From Antilocapra americana (taxonomy: Eukaryota > Chordata > Mammalia > Artiodactyla > Antilocapridae), in contig ML664161.1 of NCBI GenBank assembly GCA_007570785.1, positions 42,358,472 to 42,422,471 of the forward strand: a stretch of DNA of 64,000 bases, read 5' to 3'. Of this stretch, positions 21,780 to 32,365 are shown piece by piece (position 1 is the first letter of the stretch; each line of letters begins with the position of its first letter). A program made the position numbers and the translations under genes. The notes beneath the pieces are model-generated. The model saw only the letters and a program-made list of their open reading frames with translations, was not told the DNA's origin and made no database searches.

Positions 21780-23290
21780 CCTCTCAATCCTACTACTCAG
21801 GGCAATATTAATATTATTAATATATATATATATAATATTATTACATTATAATATTATCTTGTGTATTCTAAAAAACTCCTGTCTTTGTATATGTAGATTC
21901 ATGTATATGAGTAACATTTATATACAAGTGGTATCATATTAGCTTACTCTTTTGAACCACTCTGACCCCCTTCAAGAAAGAACTTCTTGCCTAGTTCCAA
22001 GGGATGCTAAGAACTGAGGTCTCCGGCCTCCTTCTTTTAAGGGTAACCTCAACTTGTGAGCCAACAGTGTGATTCCATCAGTGACTGAGCTAAACTATGG
22101 TACAAGGTCTACCCATTTCTACTCAACTGACACATCTCTAAGGCACATTTAAGTTACATCTAAGTTACAGTTACTTTGCTTTGCTTTGTTTTGCTATTAA
22201 CAATGCAGCAATTATCATCCCTAAACATATATGCGTGGGTACCTATTTTTCTGCACCTTGTATCTGATAGTGTTCAATATCTAATTTTTAATTTGTGCCA
22301 ATCCAACAGAAGAAAAATAGCATTCCACTAATGCTTTATTTTGCAACTTCATCATTACTAGTATATTCAGAATTACTCTATATCTTACTCATCATTTGAA
22401 TTTATCTCTGAGCTTCCTCTTTGTGTTCTTTGCCTTTTTAATATCAGGTTGTTGGTATTTTTCTTATTGATTTGCTGGAGTGTTTTGTAAAAGAAATTAA
22501 CTCTCTTCCATAAATATTGCAAATACTTGTTCTTGTTTGTGGTTTGATTTTTAAAATTTTAATGGCATTTTCCTTATTCTATAGTCTTAATTTGCATGAA
22601 GTCAGAGTTATCCTTTTTCCAATATAGCTTCTGGGTTTTGTGTCATGGTTATAAAGCTCTTCTCAGCTCTAGTAATATTTTCAAAATAAATCCTTATCTA
22701 ATGATAATGTTTTTATACTTTTTCCTTTAAAATTTGAGTTTCATCTGCAATTTTAATATAATAAAGTAGAATTTCAGCTTTTTTCTTTTGCCAAATTATC
22801 CTCATGGTCTCTAAATATTCCATCTCTTCTGTGCTAATTCTAGATTTTTCTTTTACAATAAACTCAAACTATGTATCTATTTGGTTCTATTTCTAAACTT
22901 TGTGTTCTATTTTACTGATTTACTTTGGTATCTTTCATGGACACCAAACTTCTTTATTATTATAGATTTATCATCTTTTAATAGCTCATAGGAACTAAGT
23001 CTTCTAATTTTTCATTCCTTTTAAGTTATCTTCTTTCTTTAGAATCTCCCAGGCTATTCACTCATGTTTATTAGCAATGTTTATTTTTATATTATTTTCC
23101 ACAGATATCTTTTGCTTTTGGGTGAATAGCTAAAATGTGGATCTAAAACAAATTCAATTTTAATCTTTGATTTATTTTTCCAGGTGAAGTCCAGCATTAT
23201 TTTAAGTTCTCCCCCCAAATCTTGTTACTTCAAATGGGATAGAATTGGATTTTTAGAGTAAGCAAACTTTTCCTATTATACTATAATCTT
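21780..23290 (-). mobile_element. Ancient L1 3'UTR/ORF2 end, antisense, interrupted
   Basis: Diverged antisense L1. It contains GTTGGTATTTTTCTTATTGATTTG (22450), the 'gcaaatact..gtttgtggtttga' block (22519), TTAATGGCATTTTCCTTATTC (22560), ATTTGGTTCTATTTCTAAACT (22880) and ATTATTATAGATTTATCATC (22956), which follow L1 ORF2 3'-end order in reverse. An unrelated stretch (about 21960-22190) splits the 3'UTR part. A TA run lies at 21821-21834. No frame survives. Confidence 0.6.
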
Positions 23291-23299
23291 GCAAGATAT

Positions 23300-24414
23300 T
23301 ACCATTGAAGGGAAGAAACTGGGTAAAAGATACATAGACTATTTCTTTGTTTTTACCTTACAACTGCATGTGATTCTATAATTACTTCAAAATTAAAAGA
23401 GTTTCTTTTTTTAAATACCTAGTGAAATGTCTGATACATAGTAGATTCCCCGTATTCTTTAACATAAATTCTTACAGGTACTCTTCAGTTTGCATTCATA
23501 ATTATATCTCTCAGGCAAAAGGTTAAATTAGTGTTACATTCCCACATGTCTAGCAGACTGGTTTGAAAAACAGCAATTAAGCAGTAAGAGAATGTGCACT
23601 AAATTATAATAATTGTCTTCTGGATCATAGGATCTTCTTCATGAGGGTTCTTTTAATTTTTGTAGAAAGTCCTATATTTAATCTTTTTTCTTGCTTTGAA
23701 ATTTCTCCATAATCACTAGCACCTCTTTCCCTTTACAAATTAGAAGAAATGGCTATATATATGTGGGTGACATGTCACTTTGCATTTTTAATTTTTAAAC
23801 CAGAAAATCTTTCACTTAGCACTTTTTTAGGAAATGCATATTACTAACAGGGTCAGTCCTAAGAAAAATTAGGAGGTCAATAAATCCTGCCTTGAACAGC
23901 AAGCTCATTTCTCCTCCAATATCATCCCTCAGAGAATTCCTAGGGGAGGGGTTATAGTTTCCCTTTGCTTCCTAAAGTCTCTCTAACAGCTCACTTAAAC
24001 TAGCTCTGGGTCTATGCTCAACATGTATTCCCCCACCTACAGTGTTGTCAAAACTTAATTCTCTTCCATCTATGGAAATCTAATTTCAGAAATTCTGTTT
24101 AATTTTTTTGTTCAGAATATTTTGTATAAGACATAAAGGGCCCTTTAGATGAGGTAGTATAAATGTGAAATGAGCTGCTGGTAGCAACAATCTGCTAGGC
24201 TAAGGGTTTTTCTATTAATATGTGTGAATCAATTTATACATGTTCTAGCTAAAGGAGTTGTTCTGTTCTTTTAAAGGGTGAGAAAGGATGAGAAATAAAT
24301 TCAGCAGAAATGTACACTGGGAAATTCCCCTAGTGTTGGTCAAACTGGAGATTTAGTTCTGACAAGATCAGTAGTTTTATCTTATTTATCTCTAGTATAG
24401 AACTGGCCTTTGCC
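23300..24414. other. Unassigned AT-rich stretch
   Basis: No gene and no confident repeat. CTGATACATAGTAGATTCCCC near 23431 hints at a tiny L2 3' piece. Confidence 0.4.
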
Positions 24415-25090
24415 ATGATGAAAAGTTATGACCAATCTAAACAGCATATTAAAAAGCAGAGACATTACTTTGCCAACAAATGTCTGTCTAGTGAAAGCTA
24501 TGGTTTTTCCAGTAGTCATGTATGGATGTGAGAGTTGGACCATTAAGAAAGCTGAGTGCCAAGGAATTAATGTTTCTGAACTGTGGTGTTGGAGAAGACT
24601 CTTTTTTTTTTTTCCTCTTTTTTTTTTTTTTATTGTTTTTGCCATACATTGTCATGATATCACCATGGGTTTACATATGCTTCCCCTCCGGAACCTCCCT
24701 CCCTCATCCCTCCCCCCCGGGAAATCTCGCTGCACCAGTCCCGAGCTTGAAAGTCACTTGGACAGCAAGGAGATCCAACCAGTCCATCCTAAAGGAAATC
24801 AATTCTGAATATTCATTGGAAGGACTGATGCTGAAGCTGAAACTCCAATACTTTGGCCACCTGATGCAAGGAATTGACTCATTGGAAAAGACCCTGATGC
24901 TGGGAAAGATTGAAGGCAGGAGGAGAAGGGGACTACAGAGAATGAGATGGTTGGATGGCATCACCGACTCACTGGACATGGGTTTGGGTAGACTCCAGGA
25001 GTTGGTGATGGACAGGGAGGCCTGGCACACTGTAGTCCATGGGATAGCAAAGAGTTGGACACGACTGAGCAACTGAACTGAACTGATGAG
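24415..25090 (+). mobile_element. BovB LINE 3' part, split by an L1 tail
   Basis: BovB from just after the RT palm to the 3' end (GCAACTGAACTGAACTGATG). Left part 24415-24603 gives the [20 protein letters not shown] region; right part 24746-25090 resumes at the homologous position with CTTGAAAGTCACTTGGAC and gives [20 protein letters not shown]. The 142-base insert between them is a reverse L1 3' end. Frames crossing the insert (24428-24808, 24522-25076) are therefore chimeric and not genes. Confidence 0.95.
24604..24745 (-). mobile_element. L1 3' end nested in BovB
   Basis: Starts with an interrupted poly-T (antisense poly-A tail, with CCTC inside) and TATTG(T)5GCCATACATTG, the antisense of AATAAA plus the ruminant L1 3'UTR. 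It continues with CATGGGTTTACATATGCTTC and a G/C-rich stretch to CCCGAG. It matches the 3'UTR of the inner L1 at 30.3 kb almost block for block. Only a 3-base candidate TSD (CTT) is visible. Confidence 0.92.
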
Positions 25091-25609
25091 GAGAGAAAAA
25101 CAAAAACATAAAAACTAAGATCAGTGATTGAAAACAAGACCAATGGGTAATAGAGATAACTCTCTAATGATGACACAGAGTTTATCATCTTAGACAGAGA
25201 AGGAAAAACCACTAACCCTTACAAGAAAAAGCCCCCAAGGACTTTTGATACAAGATAATCAAAACTAAATCTCAAATTTCAACAGAGAATTGGATTCAGA
25301 TTCAGGGGAACAATCTTACTAAAGCCTATCACTGGCTCAGTAGTAGACTTAACTATCTTTAATGATCATTAGGAAAGTGTAAGAAAAGTATTATTTTGAA
25401 GGAAAAAACTACTTTTTAGTTTTTTTTAAACTCTTCTCTCTCATACTGGCCCATAATAATTTCAAGTGCTTATTAGAGCACATTGCTCTTGATATAAAAA
25501 CACTAAATATTTTTTGTAGTCTCAGTTTAAGAAGGCCAAATCTTAGGCCCTGGCATGACATCATAATAGACAATGGTCATTGGAGTTTTAAAAAAAAGGG
25601 TGGGTTAAA
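25091..25609. other. Unassigned non-coding stretch
   Basis: No recognised element or gene. Confidence 0.4.
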
Positions 25610-25768
25610 TCATAGAGCTATTAACTAGGTATGTAATCTTGGGGAATTTGCTTAGACTTTAAGAGTCTGTCTCTTAATTTGTAAAATGAAAAATATATAA
25701 CTAACCAGTAAGATTTTATGGAGGAATTAGAGCAAATATATGCAAAATGGTTAGTACATGTAGAATTC
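25610..25768 (-). mobile_element. MIR SINE (antisense)
   Basis: TATGTAATCTTGGGGAATTTGC, then TCTCTTAATTTGTAAAATGAAAA and TAGTACATGTAG, the antisense MIR order (loss of 'tgtgaccttgggcaag', 'ctgtaaaatg'). Confidence 0.65.
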
Positions 25769-25803
25769 TCTCCCTGACCCCCTAGGGCTGGGGTCAGGGA
25801 GGG
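25768..25803. repeat. GC-rich perfect hairpin
   Basis: TCCCTGACCCC (25771-25781) pairs perfectly with GGGGTCAGGGA (25790-25800) around the 8-base loop CTAGGGCT. The flanking C-G pair extends the stem to 12 bp. It stands out in AT-rich surroundings directly after a MIR. No known small-RNA family is claimed. Confidence 0.75.
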
Positions 25804-26689
25804 AAATGAGTTATTAGAACAATGAAGTTTGGAGAATGGCCCTATAACACTGAAACCCAGAATCCTGAAGAAGAAGCACTGCCTGGCTGATGCTGATGAC
25901 TTTGATGCTCAGAGAAGTTCCCAGGGAGCTGGACTCAGCTGGTACAGACATTTGTGAGGAAGAAGGGTGAGTATGGGAGAATGGAGAAAAAACTGAAAAC
26001 AGGAATGAACTGCTATAAGCCTCTGCTGCTGGGCCAAAGAGCCACGGCTCAGCTGAGAACAAGAAGCCAACAGGAAGAAGAGTGACCATTTTCTTTCCCT
26101 TCTCCTGCCTTCTAGAACCCCTCTAGTATTCTCTGTTGACAGAACCTCCTGATAGCCAGCTGGCAAGGGAGCAATGCAGTCTGTGGAGTCCCAGACACAG
26201 CAAGATCACAGTATAGAAGATTAAGTTTGAATCTGAAAATCAGTACCTTGATAACCAGCACATTATTTTGTTTTTAATCATTTGTTATGTACCCATAAAT
26301 TCTGCTCACAGTTGTCTTGGGTCAACTTCAATAATGATACCTGTTCATGTATCCATTGAAATAGTGACAAGGGAGATTTTTTAAAAAGATTAAATGTCAA
26401 GAAAACTTGACTCCTGGACTTGCTCTGCCTGTATCTGGTATTTTTTTTTAATTTAAGGGAAAATATATATAACTTTTTGTTGCCTTTCTTAAGGTGTCAT
26501 CAGGGCCATCTAATATTACTCATTTTTTTGTATATTATTTTGTAATTTTTTTTTTTTTACAGTAGGAATTCTTGGCTAGCTATATGCAATCTGTTTTTGT
26601 TTTCTATGAAATAGGAGTCCTGGACCAAATGACCTTGATTCTGTGTCCAATATGAGTTTGTCCATCTCTGCCAATACTTCCTCCATCAA
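25804..26689. other. Unassigned non-coding stretch
   Basis: Overlapping minus-strand frames at 25814-26166 have no recognisable product. T-rich runs near 26435 and 26545. Confidence 0.4.
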
Positions 26690-27065
26690 CCAAGGCCTAT
26701 CTTTCAGTAAGTATATAACTAAATGTTTGGCATTGTCCTAAGCCCTGGAGTGGATTTCCTGTATTCAGGATACTATAATCTATAAAGGAGACATAAAGAC
26801 AAGTAAAAGATGATAAATACTCTTTTAGGTGTTCTGAAGAGGCACACACAATGTGTTGGGCAAGCACGGAGGAGGGGTGTTTAATCCAAACTAAATGTGG
26901 ATCTTGAATTGAATCTTGAAAGAAGAATGAGAATTAGGTAGCTGAGAAGAGAGAGAATAGGAATAAAAGGAAGAAAATGGGAGGTCATTCCTGGTAGAAG
27001 GAACAGCATGTGCAAATGTGAAGACATGGGAGGAAGTTGCTTTCAGTACCCACCAACATGAGCAT
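26690..27065 (-). mobile_element. L2 LINE fragment (antisense)
   Basis: GGCATTGTCCTAAGCCCTGG (26729), then AATCTTGAAAGAAGAATGAG and the diagnostic AAGGAACAGCATGTGCAAAT block (26997) of antisense L2. Confidence 0.7.
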
Positions 27066-27246
27066 AAGGCCAAACAGATCACAATTTGTACTGTACACTT
27101 TTAGCTAGAATTTAAAAACTACTAGATAGCAACATTTTAAAAGCACTGTTATTTCACATAACAGGAAATCCAAAAGAAGGTATTTCCAGAATTGGCTAAT
27201 TAAGCAGTTTAACAATATCAGAGCTCCTCTTTTATGCTTTGGTTTT

Positions 27247-27267
27247 GTGTGTGTGTGTGTGTGTGTG
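27247..27267. repeat. (GT)n microsatellite
   Basis: Just over ten uninterrupted GT units. Confidence 0.9.
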
Positions 27268-28054
27268 AACTCAATCTTCTGTGATTCTTTGACCTCTCTT
27301 TTCATAACTCAAAGCATCATGTTCTGAATGCAATGTCCAAAAGTGAAATTAAAGGGCAAATCTTTCTCCACACGGATCTCCTTCCTTTTTAATCAGGGAG
27401 GATCACCTTTCCCCAGAGCCTCCATATTAGTCTGAATTTCCTCAAAACACACAGCCTAGAATAAGAGATGCACAGAGGTAGTTTTTGCTACGAGAATGGC
27501 TAGGATGACTGAAACAACAGGAGCGGGAGAGTCGATGCATAGGTACGTTGTTAAGCTGGCTACTGTCATGGGCAACTGTGTCTTCAGAGGCCTCTTAAGA
27601 GCCATGCAGGCCATCCTCCGGGACACAGAAGAAGGGAACACTTGGCTCTCAGCTCCTGTCCCCCATCAGACAAATGTGGACCTGGGAAGTTAACCCTGTT
27701 GTACTTCTGTTCTACGAATGCATGGATAAGTCTGTACCTAACAGGGAGGCACAGAGGTGGTCCAAGGCAGAAAATGAGAAATTCACTGAGATAAAGTGCT
27801 GGGAGCTACACGAAGATAAACACCTGCTTGTTGCAGCGATGGCCAGAGCACAGAGTTGAGCTGAAAGTGAGCCAGGTCCCATAATGACATCTAACACACT
27901 TCCCTAGTGGCCTCTTCTTCCATCTTCACTGTGAAGAATTATACCCTGACCCATCTACGAACTGCAAAGGTGTTAAGAAGCAACAAAAAGAGAGCTTCAG
28001 GCTTATCTTCCAAAGCATTCAAGTAGTCAAAGACAATGCCTAAAACAAACAAAC
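27268..28054. other. Unassigned stretch before the L1 array
   Basis: Somewhat GC-richer than its surroundings with frames at 27456-27897 on both strands, none resembling a known protein. May be an old LTR or unique DNA; I cannot tell. Confidence 0.4.
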
Positions 28055-28070
28055 AAAAAGAAATAAGTAG
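28055..28070. repeat. Left TSD of the outer L1
   Basis: AAAAAGAAATAAGTAG, repeated exactly at 31379-31394. It brackets the whole 3.3 kb L1 complex as one insertion event. Confidence 0.9.
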
Positions 28071-29030
28071 TATAGCCTAAAGTCAGGTAGGTTGATTCCT
28101 CCAGTTCCATTCTTCTTTCTCAAGATTGCTTTAGCTATACGAGGTTTTTTGTATTTCCATACAAATTGTGAAATTATTTGTTCTAATTCTCTGAAAAAGA
28201 CCTCTGGTAGCTTGATAGGAATTGCGTTGAATCTATAGATTGCTCTGGGTAGTATACTCCTTTTCACTATATTGATTCTTCCAATCTATGAACACCGTAT
28301 ATTTCTCCATCTATTTGTGTCTTCTTTGATTTCTTTCATCAGTGTTTTATAGTTTTCTATATATGTCTTTTGTTTCTTTAAGTAGAAATACTCCTAAGTA
28401 TTTTATTCTTCTTGTTTCGATGGTGAATGGAATTGTTTCCTTAATTTCTCTTTCTGTTTTCTCATTGCTAGTGTATAGGAATGCCAGGGATTTCTGTGTG
28501 TTGATTTTGTATCCTGCAACTTTACTATATTCACTGATTAGCCCTAGTAATTTTCTGGTAGAGTCTTTAGGGTTTTCTATGTAGAGGATCATGTCCTCTG
28601 CAAACAGAGAGAGTTTTACTTCTTCTTTTCCAATATGGACCCCTTTTATTTCTTTATCTGCTCTGATTGCTGTGGCCAAGACTTCCAAAACTATGTTGAA
28701 TAGTAGTGGTGAGAGTGGGCACCCTTGCCTTGTTCCTGACTTTAGGGGAAATGCTTTCAGTTTTTCATCATTGAGGATAATGTTTGCTGTGGGTTTGTCA
28801 TATATAGCTTTTATTATGTTGAGGTATGTTCCTTCTATTCCTGCTTTTTGGAGGGTTTTTATCATAAATGGATGTTGAATTTTGTCAAAGGCTTTCTCTG
28901 CATCTATTGAGATAATCATGTGGTTTTTATTTTTCAATTTGTTAATGTGGTGTATTACATTGATTGATTTGTGAATATTGAAGAATCCTTGCATGCCTGG
29001 GATAAAGCCTACTTGATCATGATGTATGAT
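28071..29030 (-). mobile_element. Outer L1: inverted 5' segment (ORF2 RT region)
   Basis: Minus-strand L1 ORF2 covering the RT catalytic half and the region after it, up to the LPDFRLYY motif. The remainder of the same element continues on the plus strand from 29031 at exactly that motif. A 16-base L1 segment (CTTTAGGCTATACTAC) is present at both ends: reverse-complemented at 28067-28082 and forward at 29031-29046. CTTT at 29031-29034 can also be read as microhomology. This is the signature of 5' inversion by twin priming. The frame is disrupted between 28267 and 28347. Confidence 0.93.
28347..28994 (-). pseudogene. L1 ORF2 reverse-transcriptase fragment
   Basis: A 215-residue frame with L1 ORF2 RT landmarks: the [16 protein letters not shown] motif (finger/palm, first catalytic Asp), [20 protein letters not shown], and the [11 protein letters not shown] box. 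The last would normally be FADD; here the codon GAG gives FAED (28593-28604), altering a catalytic aspartate. No upstream endonuclease and no downstream continuation in this orientation. It acted in reverse transcription of L1 RNA when intact; this copy is dead. Confidence 0.9.
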
Positions 29031-29600
29031 CTTTAGGCTATACTACAAAGCCACAGTCATCAAGACAGTATGGTACTGGCACAAAGACAGAAATACAGAT
29101 CAATGGAACAAAATAGAAAGCCCAGAGATAAATCCACACATCTATGGACACCTTATCTTTGACAAAGGAGGCAAGAATATACAATGGAGAAAAGACAACC
29201 TCTTTAACAAGTGGTGCTGGGAAAACTGGACAGCCACTTGTCAAAGAATGAAACTAGAATACTTTCTAACACCATACACAAAAATAAACTCAAAATGGAT
29301 CAAAGATCTAAGCATAAGACCAGAAACTCCTAGAGGAAAACATAGGCAAAACACTCTCCAACATAAACCAAGGTGGATCTTCTATGACCCACCTCCCAGA
29401 ATATTGGAAATAAAAGCACAAATAAACAAATGGGACCTAATTAAAATTAAAAGCTTCTGCACAACAAAGGAAACTATAAGCAAGGTGAAAAGGAAGCCTT
29501 CAGAATGGGAGAAAATAATAGCAAACAAAGTAACAGACAAACAATTAATCTCAAAAATATACAAGCAACTCCTGCAGCTCCATTCCAGAAAAATAAACGA
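29031..29600 (+). mobile_element. Outer L1: sense segment, upstream of the nested copy
   Basis: L1 ORF2 C-terminal third resumed after the inversion: frame 29026-29607 reads YKATVIKTVWYWHKDRNTDQ and onward to [12 protein letters not shown]. It stops at AAATAAACGA (29600), where the inner L1 begins. The outer element continues at 30469. Confidence 0.93.
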
Positions 29601-30468
29601 CACATGAAAAGATGTTCAACATCACTCATTATCAGAGAAATGCAAATCAAAACCACAATGAGGTATCACGTTACACCAGTCAGAATGGCTGTAATCCAAA
29701 AATCTACAAGCAATAAATGCTGGAGAGGATGTGGGGAAAAGGGAACTCTCCTACACTGTTGGTGGGAATGTAAACTAGTACAGCCACTATGGAAAACAGT
29801 GTGGAGGTTCCTTAAAAAGCTGCAAATAGTCCTGCCATATGACCCAGCAATCCCACTGCTGGGCATATACACCGAGGAAACCAGAATTGAAAGAGCCACG
29901 TGTACCCCAATGTTCATCGTTGCATTGTTTACAATAGCCAGGACATGGAAGCAACCTAGATGCCCATCAACTGATGAATGGATAAGAAAGCTGTGGTACA
30001 TATACACAATGGAATATTACTCAGCATTAAAAAAAAATTCATTTGAATCAATTCTACTCAGATGGACCGAACTGGAGCCCATTATCCAGAGTGAAGTAAG
30101 CCAGAAGCAAAAACAACAATACAGTATATTAATGCATATATATGGAATTTAGAAAGACGGTAACGAGAACCCAACATGCGAGACAGCAAAAGGAACACAG
30201 ATGTATAGAATAGACTCGTGGACTCTGTGGATGAGGGAAAGGGTGGGATGATATGGGAGAATGGCATTGAAACATGTTAATTATCATATGTCTAATCAAT
30301 CGCCAGCCCAGGATTGATTCTCGGGGCTGGTGTATCGAGATTTCCCGGGGGGGAGGGAGGAGGGAGGGGTTTCTGGAGGGGGAGCATATGTAAACCCATG
30401 GTGATATCATGACATTGTATGGCAAAAACAATAAAAGGGAGAAAAAAAAAGAGGAAAAAAAAAAAAAA
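29601..30468 (+). mobile_element. Inner L1: 5'-truncated copy nested in the outer L1
   Basis: Starts abruptly at CACATGAAAAGATGTTCAAC (29601) within the ORF2 C-terminus, runs through the ORF2 stop (about 30152), a full 3'UTR, the signal AATAAA (30430-30435) and a poly-A tail ending at 30468. The homologous start in the outer element is at 30526. The frame at 29505-30152 spans the junction and is a chimera. No TSD is visible; by comparison with L1 layout about 15 bases of the outer L1 seem lost at the insertion point. Confidence 0.9.
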
Positions 30469-31378
30469 GTGGGCCAAAGAACTAAACAGACATTTCTCCA
30501 AAGAAGACATAAAAATGGCTAACAAACACATGAAAAGATGCTCAACATCACTCATTGTCAGAGAAATGCAAATCAAAACCACAATGAGGTACCACTTTAC
30601 ACCAGTCAGAATGGCTGCCATCCAAAAGTGTACAAGCAATAAATGCTGGAGAGGATGTGGAGAAAAGGGAACCCTCTTACACTGTTAGTGGGAATGCAAA
30701 CTAGTACAGCCACTATGGAGAACAGTGTGGAGATTCCTTAAAAAACTGCAAATAGAACTTCCATATGACCCAGCAATCCCACTGCTGGGCATACACACCG
30801 AGGAAACCAGAATTGAAAGAGACACATGTACCCCAATGTTCATCACCGCATTGTTTCCAATAGCCAGGACACGGAAGCAACTGAGATGTCCATCAACAGA
30901 CGAATGGATAAAGTGGTGGTACATATACACAATGGAATATTACTCAGCTATTAAAAAGAATTCATTTGAATCAGTTCTAATGAGGTGGATGAAACTGGAG
31001 CCTATTATCCAGAGTGAAGTAAGCCAGAAGGAAAAACAAAAATACAGTATATTAATGCATATATATGGAATTTAGAAAGATGGTAACAAGAACCTTGTAT
31101 GTGAGACAGCAAAAGAAACGCNNNNNNNNNNNNNNNNNNNNNNNNNNNNNNNNNNNNNNNNNNNNNNNNNNNNNNNNNNNNNNNNNNNNNNNNNNNNNNN
31201 NNNNNNNNNNNNNNNNNNNNNGGATGACCCAGAGAGAGCGAATCGGGAAGGAGGAGGGAGGTGGGTTCTGGAAGGGGATCATATATATACCCATGGCAGA
31301 TTCATGTCAATGTATGGCAAAACCAACACAATAAAGTAAAGAAAATTTTTAAAAAAATAAAAATAAATAAAAGTCAAA
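30469..31378 (+). mobile_element. Outer L1: ORF2 end and 3'UTR after the nested copy
   Basis: Resumes in ORF2 at GTGGGCCAAAGAACTAAACAG, slightly upstream of where the inner copy starts. It continues to the ORF2 stop (about 31075, ending SILMHIYGI), then 3'UTR, AATAAA (31330-31335) and an A-rich tail leading into the right TSD at 31379. Its 3'UTR differs from the inner copy's (CATGTCAATGTATGGCAAAACC versus CATGACATTGTATGGCAAAAAC), so the two belong to different L1 3'UTR variants. A 100-N gap lies inside. Confidence 0.92.
31122..31221. other. Assembly gap (100 N)
   Basis: Exactly 100 N within the outer L1 3'UTR. A round 100 normally denotes unknown size. The gap sits where a near-identical L1 tail lies 900 bases upstream, a common cause of assembly collapse. 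Confidence 0.98.
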
Positions 31379-31394
31379 AAAAAGAAATAAGTAG
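31379..31394. repeat. Right TSD of the outer L1
   Basis: Exact repeat of the 28055-28070 16-mer. Confidence 0.9.
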
Positions 31395-32254
31395 CAGCAA
31401 TTTAGATGTGTTAGCAATACAGAGGTATATGTCAAAAGAAACAGTTTTCATGTCGGAAGAATTTTCCTTGGCAGAGCAGGAAATGGGGATACAGAGCACT
31501 GTTAGTTTTTTTTAATGTCATATATTCTTTGATTTCTTAAATAAAGTTCATTTTAAACTTTGATTAAAAATAATTAAATGTCAAAGTGTATGTGGAAATT
31601 AACAAATGCTGTATAATTTCCACGATTCATATACCTTATGCTTTCAGATGCCATAGGTGTCCTTGAGATGTCTGGGCTTAGGTTAGACAGAGCAGAGTCA
31701 GGGAATACTACTAGAGCATAGTACCTAGCTTGTAGTAGCACAGAGTCAACAGATGTTTAAGAAAGAAATGGAAAGGGAATAAAAGAACAGAGGGCTGAGG
31801 AGAGAAACCTCTGATTAGTACTACCACCATCACGAGCTCATCCCTCTGTGCAGTGGAAAGGTGTCCAAACACAGCAAAGCCAGCCTGGAGTTTTCAGCAT
31901 AGAAGCTTCACTATGAAATATTTTTAACACATTTACAATAAAGACAAGAACAGATGCCTAGGACTTTGTTTTATCTTTCTGTTCTTGATTCCAGGTGGAT
32001 AAAATTAAGTAATGGCATAATGCTAGAGTCTTAAATATCAAGGCTGTGCTGGTTGTGCTTATAAAGAATTCCTCTGATGAACACTTGTGCCAGGCAACAC
32101 AACAGCAAACCATCATCCTTCCCAGAACTTTGTTGTTGAGCCTTCAGATGCTGTTATATTCGGCAACTCCCTAGAAAACAGTAAATGAAAACTGGAAAAA
32201 TGACAATTCTCTTCAGTCAAGAGAAAACAATGAATTTCTGAATTTAATATACTG
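31395..32254. other. Unassigned non-coding stretch
   Basis: No gene. GTACCTAGCTTGTAGTAGCAC near 31719 may be a scrap of L2 3' end. Confidence 0.4.
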
Positions 32255-32365
32255 GAACATCCTTTAATATGATGGCATGATAGTTTCCACCTTCATGTCC
32301 CTAGTGCTTACCATGGTGCCTTGTATGTAGGAGGTGCTTTATAAATTATTGTTGAAGTGGATTAG
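32255..32365 (+). mobile_element. L2 LINE 3' end
   Basis: CATGTCCCTAGTGCTTACCA, then GGTGCCTTGTATGTAGGAGG and TGCTTTATAAATTATTGTTG, the sense L2 terminus. Confidence 0.7.

Noticed and set aside
24522..25076. 184-residue plus-strand open frame
   Set aside because: It runs from BovB through a reverse L1 tail and back into BovB in another phase; the middle is translated poly-T. A chimera of repeats, not a gene.
28347..28994. Reverse transcriptase suggesting a retron, group II intron or defence system
   Set aside because: The motifs are those of mammalian L1 ORF2, in a eukaryotic setting with twin-priming and TSD. No bacterial system is present.
29505..30152. 215-residue plus-strand open frame
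   Set aside because: It crosses the outer/inner L1 junction at 29601 and happens to stay open. Both parts are L1 ORF2 C-terminus.
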